Shown: in pieces, positions 38,042-47,316 of the stretch
Position numbering within the stretch: position 1 is the stretch's first letter
Layout: each line of letters opens with the position of its first letter
Assembly: GCF_009674825.1 (NCBI RefSeq)
Contig: NZ_WKJH01000003.1
Coordinates: forward strand, 62,001 to 126,000
Source: Maribacter luteus
GTDB lineage: Bacteria; Bacteroidota; Bacteroidia; Flavobacteriales; Flavobacteriaceae
Length of the DNA stretch: 64,000 bases
Direction of reading: 5' to 3'
Notes under the pieces: generated by a model
Told to the model about the DNA's origin: nothing
Seen by the model: only the letters and a program-made list of their open reading frames with translations
The model's database searches: none
Position numbers and translations under genes: made by a program

Positions 38042-39136
38042 ATGACGAGCAAAAAGAAAATTGGCTTCGTACTGACATCTTCCCTACACAAAGGAGGGAT
38101 TTCTAGAGTATTATCAATAATATCAAATGAGCTTTGCGAATTTACAAATTATGAAATTCACATAATTAGTTTTTACCCATCAGTTGTTTCAGGATATACT
38201 TGGAACAAAAAAATCATCTTCCATGATCTTTTAACAAGTAAAGTGGGTATGAAAAGGGGTATTTTACCTGCTTCTAAAAAACTTAGGCGTTTATTAAAAA
38301 AACATGAAATAGATATTCTCGTTTTATGTGGACATAACGTTGGTCTCTTGTCTATTTTATCCAGTTTTTTTCTAAGAACAAAACTAGTGTATTGGCCTCA
38401 TTCTAGCTTTTCAGGTTACAAATTATTGACAAAATATCTAAACGAAAGGATTAATGCTGCCTTTGTTAATGTTGTTGTCACTCTTACAAAAGCTGATAAA
38501 ACTAACTTCCTACAAAAAACATTGGCTAGAAACGTCGTTCAGATATATAACCCAATAGACCCAGAACTTGACATAACATACCAAAAATATAATCCAAACA
38601 CTAAGAAAATTTTAAGTGTTGGCCGTTTAAATGAAGAGAAAAACTTTCATTCACACTTAATAGAAATTGCCAAAATTGTTCTTTCAAAACACGAGGATTA
38701 TGAATGGCACATTTATGGATCTGGTGAATATCATGAAAATATCCAGATTAGAATAAATGAAAATAAACTAGCCGAGAAGGTAAAGCTTATGGGCCATAAA
38801 AGTGATATATATTCAATTTATGGCGATTATTCTTTGTTAGTAATGACTTCGCAGTTTGAAGGATTCCCGATGACACTATTAGAAGGTATGAGCAAAGGTC
38901 TGCCTTTGCTAAGTTTTGATGTGCCAACCGGACCAAATGAGATTATTATGGAAAATAAAAATGGGTTTCTGATACCTCCATTTGACATTCATGAAATGGC
39001 AAATAAAATATGTTTATTAATTGAAAACACTATGACAAGAAATGAGTTTTCAAAGGAAAATAAAAATTTTGTGAAGGAATTCAATATTAAAAAGATTGGA
39101 AATAAATGGGTCTCACTTTTTGAAAGTTTAATTTAA
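38042..39136 (+). CDS. Glycosyltransferase family 4 (GT-B)
   Basis: The 364-residue enzyme starts KKIGFVLTSSLHKGGISRVLSII, the glycine-rich N-domain of GT4 proteins. The C-domain has ILSVGRLNEEKNFHSHLIEI and the donor-binding FEGFPMTLLEGMSKGLPLLSF with the Glu-x7-Glu pattern. PTGPNEII is often seen in GlcNAc/galactose-type capsule transferases. Strong A/T preference at third positions sets it apart from wecB and suggests separate acquisition. The acceptor and donor are unknown. Confidence 0.9.
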   Translation: MTSKKKIGFVLTSSLHKGGISRVLSIISNELCEFTNYEIHIISFYPSVVSGYTWNKKIIFHDLLTSKVGMKRGILPASKKLRRLLKKHEIDILVLCGHNVGLLSILSSFFLRTKLVYWPHSSFSGYKLLTKYLNERINAAFVNVVVTLTKADKTNFLQKTLARNVVQIYNPIDPELDITYQKYNPNTKKILSVGRLNEEKNFHSHLIEIAKIVLSKHEDYEWHIYGSGEYHENIQIRINENKLAEKVKLMGHKSDIYSIYGDYSLLVMTSQFEGFPMTLLEGMSKGLPLLSFDVPTGPNEIIMENKNGFLIPPFDIHEMANKICLLIENTMTRNEFSKENKNFVKEFNIKKIGNKWVSLFESLI

Positions 39137-39303
39137 CCAGCTTTTTTATTGTTTTAAATATCAATAAATTATAATAGATGAATATAGACCAGCCTCCTTT
39201 AAAAGTTCTAATATATCATATTGAAACACTTTATCTCTAAAATAAGTCTTATATCAATTTTATTATTTGTTCCTAAAATTATACATTACTATTGTATTGT
39301 TTC

Positions 39304-39328
39304 TTTTAAGAATAGTATTTTCTTAAAA
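39304..39328. promoter_or_regulatory. Inverted repeat upstream of wecB
   Basis: TTTTAAGAA (39304-39312) and TTCTTAAAA (39320-39328) form a perfect 9-bp inverted repeat with a 7-nt spacer, 25 bp before the wecB ATG. It could be an operator or a leader hairpin. In AT-rich DNA chance occurrence is possible. Confidence 0.35.
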
Positions 39329-39353
39329 CCAACTTTATAAAAATTTTTTATCC

Positions 39354-40475
39354 ATGAAATATAAAAATTTGATAATTTTCGGAACACGACCAGAAGCCAT
39401 CAAAATGGCTCCTCTCGTCAAGGCATTTTTAAAAAACCCAAGATTTGAAACCAAGGTCTGTGTTACGGCACAACATCGTGAAATGCTAGATCAAGTATTG
39501 GATTTTTTTGAAATTACACCTGATTACGATTTAAACTTAATGAAACCGGGGCAGAACCTATATGGCTTGACTGCTGATATCATTACAGGGTTACAACCCG
39601 TCTTGGAAGAGTTTCAACCAAATTATGTCTATGTTCATGGAGATACCACAACCACAATGGGATCAAGTATTGCTGGGTTTTATTCAGGGGCTAAGATTTG
39701 CCACGTTGAAGCAGGTTTACGAACCTTCAATAAGAAATCCCCTTTTCCCGAGGAAATCAATAGAACCATAACGGGTCATATAGCGGATTACCATTTCGCC
39801 CCCACCCAAACCTCTTATAATAATTTACGTAATGAAGGTATTTCAAAAGAGGATATTTTGATTACCGGTAATACTGTTATTGATGCACTTTTCGAAAGTG
39901 TTTCCAAAGTAGACAACATTGATGACCCTGAAATAAAAAAACTTAAGAGTGAGATAGATTTCACCAAAAGAATCGTGTTAGTAACTGGTCACCGAAGAGA
40001 AAATCATGGACAAGGGTTTATTAATATTTGCAATGCCTTAAAAAAAATTGGTGAATCTATAGATAATGTACAAATTATTTATCCTGTTCATTTGAATCCG
40101 AAAGTCCAGAAACCAGTTTATGAAATTTTAGGAGGTATAGACAATGTCAATTTGATAGCTCCATTGGCCTATCCGGCCTTTGTTTGGTTAATGAACAAAT
40201 GTGAGCTTGTAATAACCGACAGTGGTGGTGTTCAAGAAGAGGCTCCAAGTTTGGGTAAACCTGTTTTAGTCATGCGAGACACAACGGAAAGGCCAGAAGC
40301 GGTTGATGTCGGAACAGTAATTTTAGTTGGTACAGATAAAAATAAAATTGTGCGTGAGACCATTGATCTCATGAAAAATCCTGAGCGTTATAAAGAAATG
40401 AGCAAATTGCACAATCCCTATGGAGATGGCAAAGCCTGTGAACGAATTGTAGAATTTATAGAAAAATTGGCATAA
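39354..40475 (+). CDS. wecB: UDP-N-acetylglucosamine 2-epimerase (non-hydrolysing)
   Basis: This 373-residue GT-B-fold enzyme converts UDP-GlcNAc to UDP-ManNAc. It contains IIFGTRPEAIKMAPLVKAF at the N-terminus, VTAQHREMLDQVLDFF, VHGDTTTTMGSSIAGF, HVEAGLRTF, FPEEINR and, in the C-domain, VTGHRRENHGQGF and DSGGVQEEAPSLGKPVLVMRDTTERPE. All are diagnostic for WecB. Its stop overlaps the wecC start by 1 nt (TAATG), so the two are coupled. Confidence 0.96.
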   Translation: MKYKNLIIFGTRPEAIKMAPLVKAFLKNPRFETKVCVTAQHREMLDQVLDFFEITPDYDLNLMKPGQNLYGLTADIITGLQPVLEEFQPNYVYVHGDTTTTMGSSIAGFYSGAKICHVEAGLRTFNKKSPFPEEINRTITGHIADYHFAPTQTSYNNLRNEGISKEDILITGNTVIDALFESVSKVDNIDDPEIKKLKSEIDFTKRIVLVTGHRRENHGQGFINICNALKKIGESIDNVQIIYPVHLNPKVQKPVYEILGGIDNVNLIAPLAYPAFVWLMNKCELVITDSGGVQEEAPSLGKPVLVMRDTTERPEAVDVGTVILVGTDKNKIVRETIDLMKNPERYKEMSKLHNPYGDGKACERIVEFIEKLA

Positions 40476-41686
40476 TGAACAATCCTGAAGTAGTAATGAT
40501 AGGTCTTGGCTATATAGGCCTTCCCACTGCAGCGTTAATCGCTGAGGGAAAAACCAAGGTCCTCGGAGTAGATATCAATAAAAATGTAGTTGACACCATC
40601 AATAAAGGAGAAATCCATATTATTGAACCTTCCCTAGGTGAATCTGTGGCACATGCGGTAAGCCAAGGGTATTTAAAAGCTTCATTAACACCTTCTGCGG
40701 CTAATACCTACCTTGTTGTTGTACCAACACCTTTTAAAGATAAAAATGAACCTGATATCTCTTTTGTGAAAGCGGCTACAAAAGCGATTATTCCATTATT
40801 GAAAAAAGATGACCTCTACATCATTGAGTCTACCTCGCCTGTTGGCACAACCCAAAAGATGATGGATTTCATATATCAGGAACGACCGGAATTGGAAGGC
40901 CAACTATATATTGCTTATTGTCCTGAAAGAGTCTTGCCCGGGAATGTGATGTATGAATTAATTCACAACGACCGGGTAATTGGCGGTGTTGATGAAGCAT
41001 CAACCGAAAAAGCGGTTGATTTTTATTCCAAATACGTCAAAGGCAACTTACACAAAACAAATGCTCGTACGGCCGAAATGTGCAAATTGGTCGAAAACTC
41101 ATCAAGGGACGTACAAATAGCATTTGCAAATGAACTTTCCCTTATCTGTGACAAAGCGGATATTAATGTATGGGAACTAATAGAATTAGCAAATAAACAT
41201 CCCCGTGTGAACATTTTGCAACCCGGTTCGGGTGTTGGTGGGCATTGTATTGCTGTAGACCCCTATTTTTTAGTTTCCGATTACCCCATGGAATCTAAAA
41301 TTATTGGAACAGCCAGGGAAGTCAATAATTACAAATCCTTTTGGTGTGCTGAAAAAGTACAGAAAGAAAAATTACAATTTGAACTTGAACATGGTAGAAA
41401 ACCTAAAATAGCCTTAATGGGATTGGCTTTTAAACCAGACATTGATGATTTAAGGGAGTCACCGGCAAAATATATCGTACAAAAAGTCTTACAAAATGCA
41501 AATAACGAAGAATATTATATTGTGGAACCTAATATTCAAGAACATAATGTTTTTAAATTAACTGACTACCAAGAGGCGTTTGATAAAGGAGATATTATCG
41601 TTTTCTTAGTTGCCCACAAAGAATTTAAAAAACTGCCATTAAACACCAAGAAAGTAGTTTTGGATTTTTGTGGCAGTTTTAAATAA
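40475..41686 (+). CDS. wecC: UDP-N-acetyl-D-mannosamine dehydrogenase
   Basis: The 403-residue dehydrogenase oxidises UDP-ManNAc to UDP-ManNAcA. It has VVMIGLGYIGLPTAALIA, VPTPFKDKNEPDIS, ESTSPVGTTQKM, CPERVLPGN and the catalytic Cys in GVGGHCIAVDPYFLV. CPERVLPGN is characteristic of WecC. The UDP-binding domain at the C-terminus includes ALMGLAFKPDIDDLRESPA. It follows wecB with a 1-nt overlap and is followed 14 nt later by a glycosyltransferase gene that may use the product. Confidence 0.95.
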   Translation: MNNPEVVMIGLGYIGLPTAALIAEGKTKVLGVDINKNVVDTINKGEIHIIEPSLGESVAHAVSQGYLKASLTPSAANTYLVVVPTPFKDKNEPDISFVKAATKAIIPLLKKDDLYIIESTSPVGTTQKMMDFIYQERPELEGQLYIAYCPERVLPGNVMYELIHNDRVIGGVDEASTEKAVDFYSKYVKGNLHKTNARTAEMCKLVENSSRDVQIAFANELSLICDKADINVWELIELANKHPRVNILQPGSGVGGHCIAVDPYFLVSDYPMESKIIGTAREVNNYKSFWCAEKVQKEKLQFELEHGRKPKIALMGLAFKPDIDDLRESPAKYIVQKVLQNANNEEYYIVEPNIQEHNVFKLTDYQEAFDKGDIIVFLVAHKEFKKLPLNTKKVVLDFCGSFK

Positions 41687-41700
41687 TACATCCCATATCT

Positions 41701-42771
41701 ATGGAAAGTTTAAAAAAACAAAAACTCATAGTCTTAGCTCAATCATTAGAACAACCACGTGTTGTAAAGAGGATTATTAAAATGTCTGAAAAGTATGACT
41801 GCATACATGTTTATGGTTTTTTAAGGGATATTAAAAATGTAGGAAATCATCATTTATTAAAGAATCAACCTAATATTAAATTGAACATAGTTCAGGAGAT
41901 TGAAGATAAAAAATACTTAAAAAGATTTTTGGGCCTGTGCAAATTGCTTTATTTAGTATACATAGTTTTTGGCTTTAAAAGAAAAAATATTTATGTATTC
42001 GGGTTAGATTTGAGACTACTATGTTTTTTCATATTTAGAGCAAATGTAACTTATGAAATTAGCGATATTATGTGGCTATATCTAAATAAACCTAAAAGAA
42101 CCCTATTCGAACACCTTGATAAAAATTTAGCAAAAATATCATCTCGGGTCGTTTTTACTTCATTTGAATTTTACAATAGATATTACAAAGAATATATTGA
42201 CAAAGAAAAAGTGTCTATTGAAGAAAACAAACTAGAGACATATAACAAGGTTATACCTCTAGAAAATATCCCAACTGATAAAATTAGAATTGCTTATGTT
42301 GGAGCTTTCCGATATACTAAAATTATTGAAGATTTAATTGATGTTGTAAAATCAGATAAATCGATAATATTAAATTTCCATGGAGATGGATACTCTGAAA
42401 CTGTTGGTCTAATAAAAAAGACCTGTAAAGAAAATTCAAATATTTTTTTTCACGGGGCTTTTAAAAATCCTGATGACCTAGAACACATTTATTCTAAAAA
42501 CAATCTCAATTTTGTAGTCTATCAAAATACCTTGGAAAATGAACAGGTTGCCATGCCGAATAAATATTATGAATCGGGGTTCTTTAACATTCCAATAGTA
42601 TGCGCTTCAAATACTTATGTAGGACGAAGAGTTGTCAGTAATGGAATTGGGTGGATGATAGATACAGACAGAAAGTCTTTGTATAATTTTTTAATAAATT
42701 TGAAGATAGAAGACTTATTGAACAAACACCAGCAAATTAAAAAATTGCCCAAAGACATGTTTGCAATTTGA
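41701..42771 (+). CDS. Putative glycosyltransferase (GT4-like)
   Basis: The protein has 356 residues and a GT-B outline: KQKLIVLAQSLEQPRVVKRI at the N-terminus, RIAYVGAFRYTKIIEDLIDVV opening the C-domain, FHGDGYSE and FHGAFKNPDDLEHIYSK, and the late NKYYESGFFNIPIVCASNT in place of the usual Glu-x7-Glu donor motif. Its 14-nt spacing to wecC suggests that it could use UDP-ManNAcA. Codon use is strongly AT-biased. The family call is weaker than for the other transferases. Confidence 0.75.
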   Translation: MESLKKQKLIVLAQSLEQPRVVKRIIKMSEKYDCIHVYGFLRDIKNVGNHHLLKNQPNIKLNIVQEIEDKKYLKRFLGLCKLLYLVYIVFGFKRKNIYVFGLDLRLLCFFIFRANVTYEISDIMWLYLNKPKRTLFEHLDKNLAKISSRVVFTSFEFYNRYYKEYIDKEKVSIEENKLETYNKVIPLENIPTDKIRIAYVGAFRYTKIIEDLIDVVKSDKSIILNFHGDGYSETVGLIKKTCKENSNIFFHGAFKNPDDLEHIYSKNNLNFVVYQNTLENEQVAMPNKYYESGFFNIPIVCASNTYVGRRVVSNGIGWMIDTDRKSLYNFLINLKIEDLLNKHQQIKKLPKDMFAI

Positions 42772-43267
42772 GATTTATGGAATAAGTTTATCAAATTCGA
42801 AACAAACACTTATTTCACATGGATTTAATATTACTCATAATTAAAGTAGCCTCAAATATAGATGTAAAAGCAAAGGGAGGCTCCTATTTGAGTGAATTTA
42901 TCCTAAAGATGAAGTGAGGGGAAGAATGTTCAAACCTTATTCGTTAAAAATAGAAAATACAACCCGATGAACCCTACAATCTGAACACTATGAGCTATGC
43001 ACACATATAATTGGAATCACCTGTATTCACAACAAATGATGAGGGTAGTTAAACATTTCGTATTTTAAGTGCCGTACGAATACGGTGACTTGCTAAAAAA
43101 AGATGTTTCCAAATTTTATGCACTCAAATGGCAAGACTAGGATGACATACTACAAAGAACCTCAAATTTTTATTTGTACTATTAAATCCTTTAATCCCCA
43201 TCTAAAACAAGATAATTATTGCTGAATGAAAATCTGTAAAATTGAATTATAAAACATTAATTATATC
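42772..43267. other. Intergenic region, possibly decayed sequence
   Basis: The gap of about 500 bp contains only a 32-codon frame (42819-42917, starting MDLILLIIKVASNIDVKAKG), which I cannot assign. Its size between two sugar-transferase genes suggests a lost gene, but no family is recognisable. Confidence 0.4.
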
Positions 43268-44020
43268 ATGAAGGTCAGTATCATAACGGGTACTTATAAC
43301 AGTGAAAAATATATTGGGGACTGCCTTAAAAGTATCTATGAGCAAGACTTTCCAGAGATTGAACACATAATCATTGACGGCGCATCTAAAGACCGTACAC
43401 TTGAGGTTATTGAAAATACCGATAATCGCGTGGCTCAAGTGATTTCAGAACCTGACAAGGGAATTTACGATGCTATGAACAAGGGAATAAAACTGGCATC
43501 GGGGGAAATTGTTGGGATTTTGAATTCAGATGATTTTTACAATTCAAATGAGGTCATTTCCAAAGTGGTCAAGGCCTTTGAAGAGAATAATGCTGATTGT
43601 GTATTCGGCAACCTGTATTATGTAAAACCAGATGACACCTCAGTCATAGTGCGTAAATGGGTCACTGGTCCATATAATAAAAAATATGGGTTTCGTTGGG
43701 GGTGGCACCCGGCCCATCCAAGTTTCTTTGTTAGAAAAAACATCTATGAGAAATACGGCTATTTTCAGGCCGACCATAAAATATCGGCCGATTTTGAATT
43801 GATGTTACGATTTATTGAAAGGTTTAATATTAATTCAACTTATTTGGATTTCCCTATGGTTCGGATGAGACTTGGCGGTGAAAGCAGTAAAGGATTCAAT
43901 AGTCATTATATCGGCAACAAAGAATGTTATAGGGCCTTTAAAAGAAACAATCTTCCTGTACCATGGTTTTATCCTCTGGTAAGGGTGGGTTCTAAATTGA
44001 AACAGTATTTTAATCACTAA
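43268..44020 (+). CDS. Glycosyltransferase family 2 (WcaA/WcaE-like)
   Basis: This compact GT2 enzyme of 250 residues has VSIITGTYNSEKYIGDCLKS, HIIIDGASKDRTLEVI, then the EPDKGIYDAMNKGIKLASGE block and LNSDDFY, the metal site, near residue 85. The same order is seen in colanic-acid WcaE-type and other short capsule transferases. The conserved GWHPAHPSFFVRK segment lies near 155. A hairpin follows the stop. The position before the WbpV-like and WbpL-like genes suggests that it adds an early sugar of the repeat unit. Confidence 0.9.
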   Translation: MKVSIITGTYNSEKYIGDCLKSIYEQDFPEIEHIIIDGASKDRTLEVIENTDNRVAQVISEPDKGIYDAMNKGIKLASGEIVGILNSDDFYNSNEVISKVVKAFEENNADCVFGNLYYVKPDDTSVIVRKWVTGPYNKKYGFRWGWHPAHPSFFVRKNIYEKYGYFQADHKISADFELMLRFIERFNINSTYLDFPMVRMRLGGESSKGFNSHYIGNKECYRAFKRNNLPVPWFYPLVRVGSKLKQYFNH

Positions 44021-44050
44021 AGGTAAAGTAACTAGAGTGACTTTACCTTT
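44019..44050 (+). terminator. Hairpin after the WcaE-like gene
   Basis: AAAGGTAAAGT (44019-44029) pairs perfectly with ACTTTACCTTT (44040-44050) over a 10-nt loop, overlapping the TAA stop (44018-44020). Sequence after the stem is AAAAATAT and not a T-run, so it is a likely but not canonical terminator. Confidence 0.6.
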
Positions 44051-44226
44051 AAAAATATATTCCGGAATATTACCTGATATAATTGTCAGGTACTTTTGAA
44101 AGCTAACTTACTAGAAATAAAAAATTATTTTTGAATTGTTTTTTTATAGTGAATCTACAAATTATTAAGAATACCAGTTCACTCAAAAATATGCGATCAA
44201 ATTAAATATTTATAAATCTAATAAAA

Positions 44227-45135
44227 ATGAAAGTACTATTGACCGGCTCATCAGGGTTTTTGGGAGTGTCACTTCTAGAGGCGTTCAATGGTCTAGGATA
44301 TTCGGTAGACACGTTGGGCAGGTCTAACGAAAACGACATTATAGCAGACCTGGCGAACATGACTACAAAACTGGAAACACCCTATGATTTGGTTGTACAT
44401 GCTGCTGGGAAAGCCCACGTAATACCCAAAACCCCAGAAGAAGAAACTCTTTTTTATGAGGTGAATGTAAAGGGAACAAAAAACTTATTGGAGAACCTCA
44501 AAGTAGTTCCCAAGTTTTTTGTTTTTATTAGTTCAGTGGCCGTTTACGGTTTAGACCATGGTACCGACATTGACGAGAACCATCCTTTACAAGCCCAAGA
44601 TCCTTATGGCGAAAGTAAAATAATGGCGGAAAACATAATTAAGAAGTGGGCTGAATCAAATAACGTAAAAGCTTCACTCTTAAGATTGCCCTTATTGATC
44701 GGTAAAAACCCAAAGGGAAATCTTAAAACCATGATAAATGGCATAGAAAAAGGATATTACTTCAATATCGGAAAAGCAAATGTAAAAAAATCAATGGTGT
44801 TGGTCGATGATGTAGCTGATTTCATACCAACGATAATGACCCATGGCGGAACCTATAATCTAACAGATGGGTATGACCCTACATTCAAGGAACTTTCGGA
44901 TACTATTTCAAACCACTTTTCAACCCGGAGAATAATTTCAATAAACTACCAATTTATTAAACTAGTCGCCTTGGTTGGTGATTTAATCGAAAAAACAACC
45001 CAAAAGAGAATGCCCATAAATAGCATGAAAGTTGATAAAATAACCAAGCCATTAACTTTTAACGATGAGAAAGCAAGAGCCATGGGTTGGAACCCACGAA
45101 AAGTTCTAAAGAACAAAAACCTGTGGTTGAATTAA
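44227..45135 (+). CDS. SDR-family 4-keto-sugar reductase (WbpV-like)
   Basis: This SDR of 302 residues has VLLTGSSGFLGVSLLEAF, VVHAAGKAHV, FVFISSVAVYG and the catalytic pair in PYGESKIMAE. Members next to a WbpL/MraY-like transferase reduce UDP-4-keto-6-deoxy-HexNAc to UDP-FucNAc or UDP-QuiNAc. The 4-keto substrate would come from the CapD-like enzyme at 21,786. The gene lies 21 nt before the WbpL-like gene, so the last cytosolic step and the first lipid-linked step are encoded together. The exact stereo-product is inferred. Confidence 0.85.
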   Translation: MKVLLTGSSGFLGVSLLEAFNGLGYSVDTLGRSNENDIIADLANMTTKLETPYDLVVHAAGKAHVIPKTPEEETLFYEVNVKGTKNLLENLKVVPKFFVFISSVAVYGLDHGTDIDENHPLQAQDPYGESKIMAENIIKKWAESNNVKASLLRLPLLIGKNPKGNLKTMINGIEKGYYFNIGKANVKKSMVLVDDVADFIPTIMTHGGTYNLTDGYDPTFKELSDTISNHFSTRRIISINYQFIKLVALVGDLIEKTTQKRMPINSMKVDKITKPLTFNDEKARAMGWNPRKVLKNKNLWLN

Positions 45136-45156
45136 CAAAACAGTACTAAAGAAGGA

Positions 45157-46149
45157 ATGTTTTTTCACTCCTGCTACTTAATAGATATGAGCGATTCACT
45201 AACTTACATTGCTACCGTCATTGCACTTTTCATTTTTTCTTATCTATACATTTCTTTGGCCAAAAAATGGGGTATAGAAGATGTTCCGAACGAAAGAAGC
45301 TCACATAGCCAAAAGACGATCAGGGGTGGTGGAATAATTTTTGTCGTCGCCCTACTCATTTATTTTGTATCCCATTCACTTAGCTATCCATATTTGGCAG
45401 CAGCCATAGCTATTTTGGCCATAATCAGCTTCATAGATGATATAAGATCTCTTGGCACAGGAATACGGCTTGTTTTTCAATTTGTGGGTATTGGACTTAT
45501 CTTATATCAGGTTAACCTATTTCAAATGCCCTTTTGGTATTTGATTCCCATTTTTATTACCTGTTTGGGAATGTTGAATATCTTCAATTTTATGGATGGC
45601 ATCAATGGAATAACCGGGTTTTATACATTAGTTGCCATCGGCACTTTTCTATACATGAATCAAATAAACCCCATAATAGACAACGCTATTTTAATCTATG
45701 GGTTTATTGGAGTGGCCGTATTCGGTTTTTTCAATTTTAGGAAAAAAGCACTTTTCTTTGCCGGGGATATAGGCAGCATAACCATTGGTGTTTTCATACT
45801 TTATTTAACATTGCATTTCTGCATTCAATTGAATAGTATTATCCCATTACTTTTTATCTCGGTCTATTTCGTGGATGGTAGTGTAACCATAATGGAAAGG
45901 CTCCTGAAAAAAGAAAACATCTTTAAACCCCATAAGAGTCATTTATACCAAGTACTTACCCAAAAAACGGAATTAACCCATTTACAAGTTTCCGGACTTT
46001 TCGCCTTTGTTCAATTATGCATCAACGGCGTAGCCATTTATAGCATTTTAAAGGGCAAACCCAATACTGGCATCCTTTTCACTTTAATAGTCCTTTTAAT
46101 CCTTACCATTTCCTGTTTTATCATAAAACGTAAAGTAAACAAAAAATAG
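45157..46149 (+). CDS. WbpL/WecA-type undecaprenyl-phosphate sugar-1-phosphate transferase
   Basis: The 330-residue, roughly ten-helix protein belongs to the MraY/WecA family, which starts repeat-unit synthesis on undecaprenyl phosphate. It contains EDVPNERSSHSQKTIRGGGI, the cytoplasmic DDIRSLGTGIRLVFQF, NIFNFMDGINGITGF and the late FFAGDIGSITIGVFILYL and KPHKSHLYQ (His motif). Likely donors are UDP-FucNAc/QuiNAc in view of the preceding reductase. A Met at 45,187 (MSDSLTYI) is an alternative start and removes a ten-residue polar lead. This gene ends the polysaccharide locus. Confidence 0.9.
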   Translation: MFFHSCYLIDMSDSLTYIATVIALFIFSYLYISLAKKWGIEDVPNERSSHSQKTIRGGGIIFVVALLIYFVSHSLSYPYLAAAIAILAIISFIDDIRSLGTGIRLVFQFVGIGLILYQVNLFQMPFWYLIPIFITCLGMLNIFNFMDGINGITGFYTLVAIGTFLYMNQINPIIDNAILIYGFIGVAVFGFFNFRKKALFFAGDIGSITIGVFILYLTLHFCIQLNSIIPLLFISVYFVDGSVTIMERLLKKENIFKPHKSHLYQVLTQKTELTHLQVSGLFAFVQLCINGVAIYSILKGKPNTGILFTLIVLLILTISCFIIKRKVNKK

Positions 46150-46203
46150 ATTTTTTTTCTAAAGCTGAAATAGTGTTATAAAAATCCGGTAAGACAACCA
46201 TAC

Positions 46204-46911
46204 CTAGGCTATTTTAAGAGAAAAAGATTTATAAGATGTTAGGGCATATATGAATATGGATAGACCCAACATCTCCAAAAACTCTTCACAGGTATACAAT
46301 ATCAAGAACAAAGGGTCATAAAAGCCATAATTCTCGGCTACCCACCCTTCCGGCATTTCGATTAGCAGTGCACCGGTAATATATACAAAGGCAGAAAGAA
46401 CAAATAATCGGACCGTGGTTCTTGGCAGACGTTTCAAGAATTTATAATATATAACCGATAATACCAACAATGCAATTCCATACGGTATGACCCATGCAAA
46501 AAAGAATATACCCGATACATTTAACTGGGCCTTGGTAGTCGTGATCAAAAGTTCATGGATTGAGGTCATTTCATCAATGGATAAAAACAGGAACACGAAA
46601 CTTAACCCGAACCAGTCAAGATACTTACCTTGAAAAAACCTTTCACTTTTGCCTATAATAAAAAGTAGGAAAGCACATATAACCAATAATAAGGCTGAAA
46701 AAAAAGTGGGAACATTCATTTCCTCATTAAAGTCAAATAGCCTGACCAAAAAGTTGACATAATTAAATCCATAAAACGTTTGTGAAGATTCTATCAATGG
46801 CAATATATAGAACACATTAATAAGGATAGAAACAACATTCAAAGTTAAAAGCACTAATATTATCCCAAATAATATCCTAAATAAACTTTTTGGATGAAAC
46901 GAGATATCCAT
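46204..46911 (-). CDS. Uncharacterised polytopic membrane protein
   Basis: I do not recognise the family of this 235-residue protein. It has about six hydrophobic segments, in the order 10-40, 68-88, 100-116, 135-157, 168-185 and 200-225. Charged residues occur in or next to these segments: FLSIDEMTSIHE (Asp113, Glu114, His119, Glu120), Glu185, and EEFLEMLG (Glu209, Glu210, Glu213). This could be a metal site or a proton path. It is convergent with the WbpL-like gene (54-bp gap), so it may belong to the flank and not to the locus. Confidence 0.75.
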   Translation of the reverse strand: MDISFHPKSLFRILFGIILVLLTLNVVSILINVFYILPLIESSQTFYGFNYVNFLVRLFDFNEEMNVPTFFSALLLVICAFLLFIIGKSERFFQGKYLDWFGLSFVFLFLSIDEMTSIHELLITTTKAQLNVSGIFFFAWVIPYGIALLVLSVIYYKFLKRLPRTTVRLFVLSAFVYITGALLIEMPEGWVAENYGFYDPLFLILYTCEEFLEMLGLSIFIYALTSYKSFSLKIA

Positions 46912-47316
46912 ACTTTTTTAGTTAAAATAAAACGAATTGACTATACAAAGAATTTAAATCGATTATATCAACTAAATTTCGATGAAACTGCTTACAAAAA
47001 GCTGACTATAAATAAGGTAGGGTTTACCAAAGAGATAATTTCCGGCAAATTCAAGCAGTAAATAGATTGAAGCTTTTCAAAAACACCTTCCTTTTTACAA
47101 GGCATAATACCAAATACCAGATCGCATTGAATATACCTTCCAAATAACCTTTATATATCCTATTCAACCGATAAACCTAGTTAATTCAATGAGAACGACA
47201 TTTTGAAACTCTGTCAAAATTGTAGGCATCGTATAAACACTGTATCTTAAAGTCCTAGTCTTTTTTAGCATATGACCCACCTAAGGTTCCCATATTATCA
47301 TGAGGGGCTTATGGGA
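46912..47316. other. Intergenic region at the right border of the polysaccharide locus
   Basis: About 400 bp without a convincing gene. Near 47,190-47,225 a loose inverted repeat pairs ACATTTTGA with TCAAAATTGT. It separates the membrane-protein gene (its upstream side) from the 3' end of the ompA-like gene. Confidence 0.4.

Noticed and set aside
42819-42917. 32-codon frame starting MDLILLIIKVASN
   Set aside because: It is too short, has no recognisable family or coupling to neighbours, and is kept only as part of the intergenic note.
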